A stretch of DNA of 23,893 nucleotides from Sphingomonadaceae bacterium (lineage in GTDB: Bacteria; Pseudomonadota; Alphaproteobacteria; Sphingomonadales; Sphingomonadaceae), in contig CANEVG010000008.1 in the NCBI GenBank assembly GCA_947442095.1, positions 1 to 23,893 of the forward strand, in the 5' to 3' direction. This document shows, in pieces, positions 14,542-23,893 of this stretch; positions within the stretch are counted from its first letter, which is position 1, and each line of letters begins with the position of its first letter. A program made the translations under genes and the position numbers. The notes beneath the pieces are model-generated. The model was not told the DNA's origin and did not search any database. It saw nothing but the letters and a program-made list of their open reading frames with translations.

Positions 14542-15870
14542 TTAGGCCACTTCGCCCTCAAGCCCCCGCTGCAGTGGCCCCCTCAGCAGCAGGATTAGCG
14601 CGGCACCGGCAAAGGCAATGGCCGCATCCATCGCCCAGAATGTCGAGGGGCTCATCTGGTCGAAATAGCTGCCGACCCATCCGGCCATGACATGGGCGAC
14701 GAACGGCGAGAGAAACGCGACGCCCATCAAGGTGGAAGCAACGCGCGGCGGGGCCGCCTTGCTGACAATGGCAAGGGTCGTGGGCCAGTAGTACATCCAC
14801 GCGAGGCCCATGATCAGCCAGCCCGCCACCGCCCAGCCCGCACCGACCGTGTTGGGCGTGGTTATGCCCAGATTGGAATAAGCGAACAGCAGCGCCGCGC
14901 AGCCGACGATGCCAGTCCCGATGCCCTGCTTGGTCACGCTTGCAGGCTCGCTGCCGCGCCGCGCCTGCCAGCCCCAGAACGCCACCAGCACAGGTGCAGC
15001 GAGAATGCACCCGATCGAATCCATCGAAGAAAACCAGCTCGAAGGAACTTCGCCTAGCGGGGTTGCGAGGTTCACATATTGGTCGACCCAGAGAATGCCG
15101 ATGCTCCACACCATCGGGTAGGCGATTTCGGCGGGAATGGTCAGCGCGATGACAAAAAGGAGAACCAGCACTCGCTTGCGCTCGGCCCCGGTCAAGGGAG
15201 GTGCCTTCTCCCGCTCGCGCGCGAGGGGCCGATCATCGGGCAAGTGACGCTGGCCAAGGCCATAGGCAACAAGCGCGAGCAGCATTAGCACGGCCGCAAC
15301 ATCGAATCCCGCGTGCCAGCCGTAAACGGCCGCGACCAGCCCGGTAACTACGGGCCCGCAGGCGGCGCCGATGCAGATCCCGGTCGAAAAAATCGTGTAC
15401 CCGCGTGATCGCAGCGATTCATCCTCGCGCGGATAGAGCGTGCCGACCTGCGCCGATATGTTGCCCTTGAGAAACCCCGAACCCAGAATGAGGAGCAAAA
15501 GGGCGAGCAAAAACGTCGAATAGAACGACATCGCGAGATGGCCCGCGCTCATCAGCAGCACGCCGATCATCACCGTGCGCTTTGCCCCCAGCACCCGATC
15601 GGCCACCCAACCGCCAATGATAGGCGTAAAGTAGACGAGGCCCGCATACCAGCCATAGACGATCGCGGCGAAGGCCACATTGCTGAGCGGGCCATTGAAG
15701 CCGATCAGGCTCCGCAGCGCCGACAGCCCCACGACCTTGGCCGCATTCTCCGGCAGCAGCAGGTCCTTGACCATGTAGAGCGTCAGCAGCGCGGACATCC
15801 CGTAGAAAGAAAAGCGCTCCCACATCTCGGTGAACGCAAGGTAGTAGAGGCCCTTGGGATGGTGCTTCAC
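14542..15870 (-). CDS. POT/PTR2 family proton-dependent peptide transporter
   Basis: A 442-residue major-facilitator protein with about 12 helices. The POT signature EMWERFSFYGM (ExxERFxxYG, proton coupling) lies near residues 15-25, and GSGFLKGNIS is the second POT motif. Such carriers import di- and tripeptides, or nitrate and other small molecules in some members, with protons. The start is GTG at 15870, overlapping the stop of the upstream FAD-enzyme gene (GTGA). The frame continues upstream inside that gene, but the extension is Arg/Gly-rich shadow sequence and not part of the family. Convergent with the PepSY gene, only ten bases separating the two stops. Substrate unknown; the coupled FAD enzyme suggests the cargo may be oxidised after import. 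Confidence 0.92.
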   Translation of the reverse strand: MKHHPKGLYYLAFTEMWERFSFYGMSALLTLYMVKDLLLPENAAKVVGLSALRSLIGFNGPLSNVAFAAIVYGWYAGLVYFTPIIGGWVADRVLGAKRTVMIGVLLMSAGHLAMSFYSTFLLALLLLILGSGFLKGNISAQVGTLYPREDESLRSRGYTIFSTGICIGAACGPVVTGLVAAVYGWHAGFDVAAVLMLLALVAYGLGQRHLPDDRPLAREREKAPPLTGAERKRVLVLLFVIALTIPAEIAYPMVWSIGILWVDQYVNLATPLGEVPSSWFSSMDSIGCILAAPVLVAFWGWQARRGSEPASVTKQGIGTGIVGCAALLFAYSNLGITTPNTVGAGWAVAGWLIMGLAWMYYWPTTLAIVSKAAPPRVASTLMGVAFLSPFVAHVMAGWVGSYFDQMSPSTFWAMDAAIAFAGAALILLLRGPLQRGLEGEVA

Positions 15871-17201
15871 AGTGTCATTTGCTCCAAAGCCGGAGCGTAA
15901 TCGGCCAGCGCCTCGCCGCCGATGCCCCTCACCCCGCGAGCGGCGAGCGCCGAGACGACCTCCGCCGGATCGAGCGCCTGAACGGCAAGGCCCCTTGTGT
16001 GGGCCATCGTCGCCGCGATGCCCACCGCCTCGCCCATCGCCATGCATTGGGGCATGCCGCGAACCGAGGCAAACGCCGCCGGATCGGCACAGACCAACCT
16101 GCCCGCGAACAGCAGGTTCGGAAGCGCGCGCGGCACCATCGCCTGAAACGGAATGGTGTAATAACTCCCCTCGGCGACGATGGCGTCATGCGTCATCGCG
16201 GTATCGCTTCGCATCACATCGTCGATCGGATTGTCGCAGCAGACGATACCGTCGGCAAACTTGGTCGCCGCTGCCAGATCCTGTGCGAGGATGCGGTGCA
16301 CCGCCTCCAGCTTGCGGGTTTCGCGCACGCCGATGGTGGGACCAAGCTCGCTCATCCGCGCGTGCTCGAAGCCGGGAACGCACTCGACAAGGAACTGCGC
16401 CAGCTGGCGGCAGCGCCGCCGCCCTTCCTGCGTGGCCCTCGCCACCTGCTGCGGATCAGTGCCGTCCACCCCGCGGATATGGACCGAATTGCAGAACACC
16501 GTATCGCGGTGGAAGCCGCGCATCAGATAGAGCTTGGCCAGATCGGGATGGAGCCGCCCCTCGGCAATGCCGCGCGCCGCTTCCTTGGTGAAATAGGGAT
16601 CATCCCCGGCGAAAACCTGCTCCCACGGCGCGCCCAGCATCGAAAACGACAGCGTCACGCCCATCATGTTGCCGCGCCCGTCGCCCAGCGCGAAGGGCAC
16701 GCCAGCCTTGGCGGAAATGTCGCCGTCGCCCGAACAATCGATCACCATGCCCGCTGCGATGGTCAGCGGCCCGGTCCGGTCGTGGCAATCAACCGCGACG
16801 ATGCGCGCGCCCTCCATCACCGGCGCGCTGGCAAAAGTGCTGAGATGCACCTCGACGCCCGCGTCTTCCAGCATCTGGAACATCGCAAAGACGGCCGCCT
16901 CGTGGTCGTAGATCACCTCGGCCCCGAAGTTTGCGAGCGTCGACGGGCGCACTTCGGCGGATGGCGGCTGCATGGTGCACAGCATGGTGGTCAGCGTATC
17001 GAACACCCCCCCTATGCTCCGCCCAATCGGAAACCCGCCGCCCCACGGCATGCCCGGGCAAAACGCCATGACCCCGCCGATCTTGCTGGTTCCCTCCACC
17101 AACCGCACCCGCGCGCCCCGGCTCGCAGCCGCAAAGGCCGCCCCAAACCCCGCCGTGCCGCCGCCGATAACCAGCACATCCGTCTCGATCTTGCGCTGCA
17201 C
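15867..17201 (-). CDS. FAD-dependent oxidoreductase (FAD_oxidored family)
   Basis: A 444-residue soluble flavoprotein. Its N-terminal Rossmann dinucleotide-binding motif is VLVIGGGTAGFGAA (about residues 9-22), followed by VEGTSKIGG; the second FAD-contact region is VIDCSGDGDISAKAG, and the C-terminal FAD loop is LLFAGRLVCADPAAFASVRG. This is the layout of the FAD_oxidored family, which oxidises or reduces diverse small substrates. No membrane segment or export signal is seen. The start is GTG at 17201 with AGGA only two bases away, an unusually short spacing; no ATG precedes it in frame nearby. It is followed by the POT transporter through a GTGA overlap, so transport and oxidation of one compound is a reasonable inference. 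Confidence 0.86.
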   Translation of the reverse strand: MQRKIETDVLVIGGGTAGFGAAFAAASRGARVRLVEGTSKIGGVMAFCPGMPWGGGFPIGRSIGGVFDTLTTMLCTMQPPSAEVRPSTLANFGAEVIYDHEAAVFAMFQMLEDAGVEVHLSTFASAPVMEGARIVAVDCHDRTGPLTIAAGMVIDCSGDGDISAKAGVPFALGDGRGNMMGVTLSFSMLGAPWEQVFAGDDPYFTKEAARGIAEGRLHPDLAKLYLMRGFHRDTVFCNSVHIRGVDGTDPQQVARATQEGRRRCRQLAQFLVECVPGFEHARMSELGPTIGVRETRKLEAVHRILAQDLAAATKFADGIVCCDNPIDDVMRSDTAMTHDAIVAEGSYYTIPFQAMVPRALPNLLFAGRLVCADPAAFASVRGMPQCMAMGEAVGIAATMAHTRGLAVQALDPAEVVSALAARGVRGIGGEALADYAPALEQMTL

Positions 17202-17415
17202 TGTCCTAGCCTTTGTACGTTGTCTCGCTTCGCGCGCCGACTATTCGGCCAAGCGGCTTGGCGCGGCAAGTGACTTCTATGCGGGGGCAGTGTCCAAGAA
17301 TGTCCAGCGGCTGGCTGCAGTCTTCGCGGACAGGTCAAGCGAGGCTAATGTGGCCGCTGAGCATGGCACGGCAGGCGGGCAGAAAGGCTGGGAGGGGCGC
17401 CCCCCTCTCCCCCTT
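17202..17415. other. Non-coding gap between gltD and the FAD enzyme gene
   Basis: These 214 bases separate the gltD stop from the FAD-enzyme start, both on the minus strand. Apart from a hairpin next to gltD (17390-17409), I see no gene and no convincing promoter consensus. It presumably holds the promoter of the FAD-enzyme/transporter unit. Confidence 0.5.
17390..17409 (-). terminator. Candidate gltBD terminator
   Basis: An 8-bp stem pairs 17390-17397 (GGGAGGGG) with 17402-17409 (CCCCTCTC; one G-U pair) around a 4-base loop, about seven bases beyond the gltD stop on the minus strand. The following transcript sequence (AGCCUUUCUG) has only a short U stretch, so termination may be weak. Confidence 0.38.
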
Positions 17416-18849
17416 TCAGCGCGGCAGTTCGCTGGCGCCCATCAGCGCGAGGTCTACTGCGCGGGCGCACTGGCGGCCTTCGCGGATGGCCCAGACGACG
17501 AGGCTCTGGCCGCGGCGCATATCACCGCACGCGAAGACCCGGTCGTTGCCGGTGTGGTAGTCGGCGGTGTTGGCCTTGACGTTGCCGCGCGCGTCGAGCT
17601 CAACACCGGCTTGTTCGAGCAGGCCCTGCTTGCGCGGGCCGACAAAGCCCATTGCAAGGAGGATGAGGTCTGCGGGGATCACGAAGGTACTGCCTTCGAC
17701 TTCCTGCATCTTGCCATCCTGCCATTCAACGCGGACGCATTCGAGGCCCGTCACGTCATTTTCGCCGATCACGCGCTTGGTGAGCACGGCGAATTCACGT
17801 TCAACACCTTCCTGATGGCTGGAAGAGGTGCGCAGCTTGACCGGCCAGTTGGGCCAGCTCAGCGCCTTCTCTTCCTTCTCGGGCGGGCGCGGCATGATTT
17901 CGAGCTGGGTGACTGAGGCAGCGCCCTGGCGATTTGACGTGCCCACGCAGTCCGATCCGGTGTCGCCGCCGCCGATCACGACGACATGTTTGCCGGTGGC
18001 GGTGAGCGAGCCGCGCGGGGCTGCACGGATTTCATCGTCGCCCGCAACGCGCTTGTTTTGCTGGGTGAGGAATTCCATGGCGAAGCGCACGCCGGGCAGT
18101 TCGAAGCCGGGGATGCTCATGGGGCGCGGGTCTTCCGCGCCGCCCGAAAGCACGACCTTGTCGAAGTTTTCGAGCAGGCTAGCGACCGAGACCGTCACGC
18201 CGACTTCGACCGAGGTGCGAAACTCTACGCCTTCGGCCATCATCTGGATCAGGCGGCGGTTGATGAGGTGCTTCTCGAGCTTGAAATCAGGGATACCATA
18301 ACGAAGCAGGCCGCCGACGCGGTCCGACTTTTCGAACACCGTTACCGAGTGGCCGGCGCGCGCAAGCTGCTGCGCGCAGGCAAGGCCAGCAGGACCAGAG
18401 CCGACGACGGCGACCGACTTGCCGGTTTTCTGCGCGGGGACTTGCGGCTCGATCCAGCCTTCCTTCCACCCGCGATCGACGATGGCGCATTCGATCGACT
18501 TGATCGTGACCGGCTGGTCAACGAGGTTGAGCGTGCACGAGGCCTCGCACGGGGCGGGGCAGATGCGGCCGGTGAACTCCGGGAAGTTGTTGGTCGAATG
18601 GAGGTTTTCCAGCGCGGTGCGCCACTGGTTCTCATAGACCAGATGGTTCCAGTCCGGGATCTGGTTGTTCACCGGGCAGCCGTTGTGACAATAGGGAATG
18701 CCGCAATCCATGCAGCGCGCGGCCTGCCCCTTGAGCGTGCCGTCATCGTGCGGGATGACGAATTCGCGGTAGTGCTTCAGCCGCTCCTGCGGTGCATCGT
18801 AGGAACGATCCTTGCGATCGATTTCGAGGAAGCCGGTTGCCTTGCCCAT
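17416..18849 (-). CDS. gltD: Glutamate synthase (NADPH) small subunit
   Basis: A 477-residue beta subunit of glutamate synthase. It takes electrons from NADPH through FAD and [4Fe-4S] clusters and passes them to GltB for reductive transfer of glutamine amide nitrogen to 2-oxoglutarate. The N-terminal Cys sets are C46, C49, C54, C58 (RCMDCGIPYCHNGC) and C97, C101, C105 (ICPAPCEASC). The FAD-binding motif GSGPAG is at 150-155, the NADPH-binding GGGDTG at 293-298, and the C-terminal FAD contact is VFACGDMRRGQSLVVWAI. It follows gltB by 17 bases with an AGGG ribosome-binding site in the gap. All key motifs are intact. Confidence 0.97.
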   Translation of the reverse strand: MGKATGFLEIDRKDRSYDAPQERLKHYREFVIPHDDGTLKGQAARCMDCGIPYCHNGCPVNNQIPDWNHLVYENQWRTALENLHSTNNFPEFTGRICPAPCEASCTLNLVDQPVTIKSIECAIVDRGWKEGWIEPQVPAQKTGKSVAVVGSGPAGLACAQQLARAGHSVTVFEKSDRVGGLLRYGIPDFKLEKHLINRRLIQMMAEGVEFRTSVEVGVTVSVASLLENFDKVVLSGGAEDPRPMSIPGFELPGVRFAMEFLTQQNKRVAGDDEIRAAPRGSLTATGKHVVVIGGGDTGSDCVGTSNRQGAASVTQLEIMPRPPEKEEKALSWPNWPVKLRTSSSHQEGVEREFAVLTKRVIGENDVTGLECVRVEWQDGKMQEVEGSTFVIPADLILLAMGFVGPRKQGLLEQAGVELDARGNVKANTADYHTGNDRVFACGDMRRGQSLVVWAIREGRQCARAVDLALMGASELPR

Positions 18850-18866
18850 TGCTTTGATACCCTAGA

Positions 18867-23507
<4,641 letters not shown>

Positions 23508-23546
23508 CGCAAAAATCGCCCTGCAAACTGTCAGTTGGAACGGACA

Positions 23547-23565
23547 CGTTTGACACCGTCAAACG
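23547..23565. promoter_or_regulatory. Dyad upstream of gltB, candidate operator
   Basis: CGTTTGAC (23547-23554), ACC, GTCAAACG (23558-23565) is a perfect 8-bp inverted repeat, 40 bases upstream of the gltB ATG at 23507. On the minus strand it contains TTGACG, which could serve as a -35 element, so a bound protein could block or position RNA polymerase. A smaller AACTG-T-CAGTT palindrome follows at 23526-23536. The regulator is unknown. Confidence 0.42.
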
Positions 23566-23715
23566 AACATGGCGCGCGAATCACGCCGCCCTAAGGACAA
23601 CGAAAGTTGCGCGAAGTCCCCCAATGACTGCAGGATTGTTATTTTGCAACTGCGCGGCTCGAATTGCCCGAAGGTCACATCGCAGAGCAGGCAGGCAATA
23701 AGGATGCCCGGCGAA

Positions 23716-23737
23716 GCGGCGCATTTCGGTGCGCCGC
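23716..23737 (-). terminator. Terminator-like hairpin of the partial minus-strand gene
   Basis: GCGGCGCA (23716-23723) and TGCGCCGC (23730-23737) form a perfect 8-bp stem with a 6-base loop, about 30 bases beyond the stop of the gene at the window edge. No T-tract follows (TTCGCC). It separates that transcript from the gltB promoter region. The remaining bases 23566-23715 show no gene or clear consensus. Confidence 0.45.
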
Positions 23738-23767
23738 GGCCTTGGTTGCCGTAGCGTCGCGCGCGCC

Positions 23768-23893
23768 TTAGCCTTGCGCGTTCATCCGTTGGAGCGTGGT
23801 GAGCGCGGTGCGCAAGGCCTCGTTCGTTTCGGGGCCGGCTTCAGGGTTCGGCGCGGCTGCAGCGAGCGGTGCAGAAGCAGGTACCGGGGCGGC
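23768..23893 (-). CDS. C-terminal tail of an unidentified Ala/Pro-rich protein (5' part outside window)
   Basis: On the minus strand the frame is open from the window edge to a TAA at 23768-23770, giving 41 residues. The first half is Ala/Pro-rich (AAPVPASAPLAAAAPNPEAG), a linker-like sequence, followed by a short helix-prone end, NEALRTALTTLQRMNAQG. Composition and a hairpin just after the stop support a real gene end. The protein cannot be identified from this fragment. It runs in the same direction as gltBD but a 260-base gap with a hairpin suggests separate transcription. Confidence 0.6.
   Translation of the reverse strand, partial: AAPVPASAPLAAAAPNPEAGPETNEALRTALTTLQRMNAQG

Noticed and set aside
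13211..14545. 444-codon plus-strand open frame in another phase of the PepSY gene
   Set aside because: The PepSY frame has a strong Shine-Dalgarno, membrane helices and family motifs; this alternative frame is Arg/Pro/Gly-rich noise.
15871..16047. In-frame N-terminal extension of the POT transporter
   Set aside because: It is the shadow of the FAD-enzyme C-terminus; POT proteins begin just before the ExxERF motif, matching the GTG at 15870.
15879..17273. 464-codon plus-strand open frame
   Set aside because: It is antisense to the FAD oxidoreductase, which carries clear FAD motifs.
16972..17916. 314-codon plus-strand frame bridging the gap between the FAD gene and gltD
   Set aside because: Both ends are antisense to known genes and the central part has no domain or ribosome-binding site; not evidence for a gene in the gap.

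Overview
The window is a GC-rich chromosomal segment with very tight gene packing. Its content fits an alphaproteobacterium of the order Sphingomonadales (Novosphingobium/Sphingobium type): TonB-dependent receptors with a 'DIVVTG' TonB box, a P450/CMD/SnoaL catabolic-style cluster, and an alphaproteobacterial-type gltBD pair. The lineage is inferred from gene style only; there is no rRNA or tRNA in the window. No mobile element, CRISPR array or tRNA was recognised, and no gap between genes exceeds 300 bases (the largest, about 260 bases, lies upstream of gltB).

Region 1 (1-4867) is an accessory oxidative-metabolism block. The 3' end of a TonB-dependent receptor is followed, convergently, by a two-gene minus-strand unit: a CMD/AhpD-like protein translationally coupled to a cytochrome P450. 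Divergent from it is a three-gene plus-strand unit: a second P450, an ABM-like dimeric alpha/beta-barrel protein and a SnoaL/NTF2-like protein, each joined to the next by an ATGA overlap. The 115-bp divergent promoter region carries a CTGCCA-N10-TGGCAG dyad plus a third half-site, a likely shared operator. The substrate is unknown; no ferredoxin or reductase lies in the window.

Region 2 (4947-9237) is mostly housekeeping: a 59-residue DUF2892-type membrane protein; serS with a strongly structured 187-nt leader; a LysM plus degenerate LytM (NlpD/EnvC-like) amidase activator overlapping serS by one base; a convergent DUF1761 membrane protein; and rimO.

Region 3 (9267-14531) is a co-directional five-gene unit: a DUF2946-like protein, a PCuAC copper chaperone, a SCO1/SenC copper-thiol protein, a TonB-dependent siderophore-type receptor and a PepSY membrane protein. 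Together these read as a copper (or copper-chelate) import and cytochrome-oxidase copper-delivery locus. The copper assignment is firm for PCuAC and SCO and inferred for the receptor and PepSY protein.

Region 4 (14542-17201, minus strand) is an FAD-dependent oxidoreductase coupled by a GTGA overlap to a POT-family proton-coupled peptide transporter. Region 5 (17416-23507, minus strand) is gltB-gltD, the NADPH-dependent glutamate synthase, with an 8-bp dyad about 40 bp upstream of gltB. The window ends in the C-terminal tail of an unidentified Ala/Pro-rich minus-strand protein.
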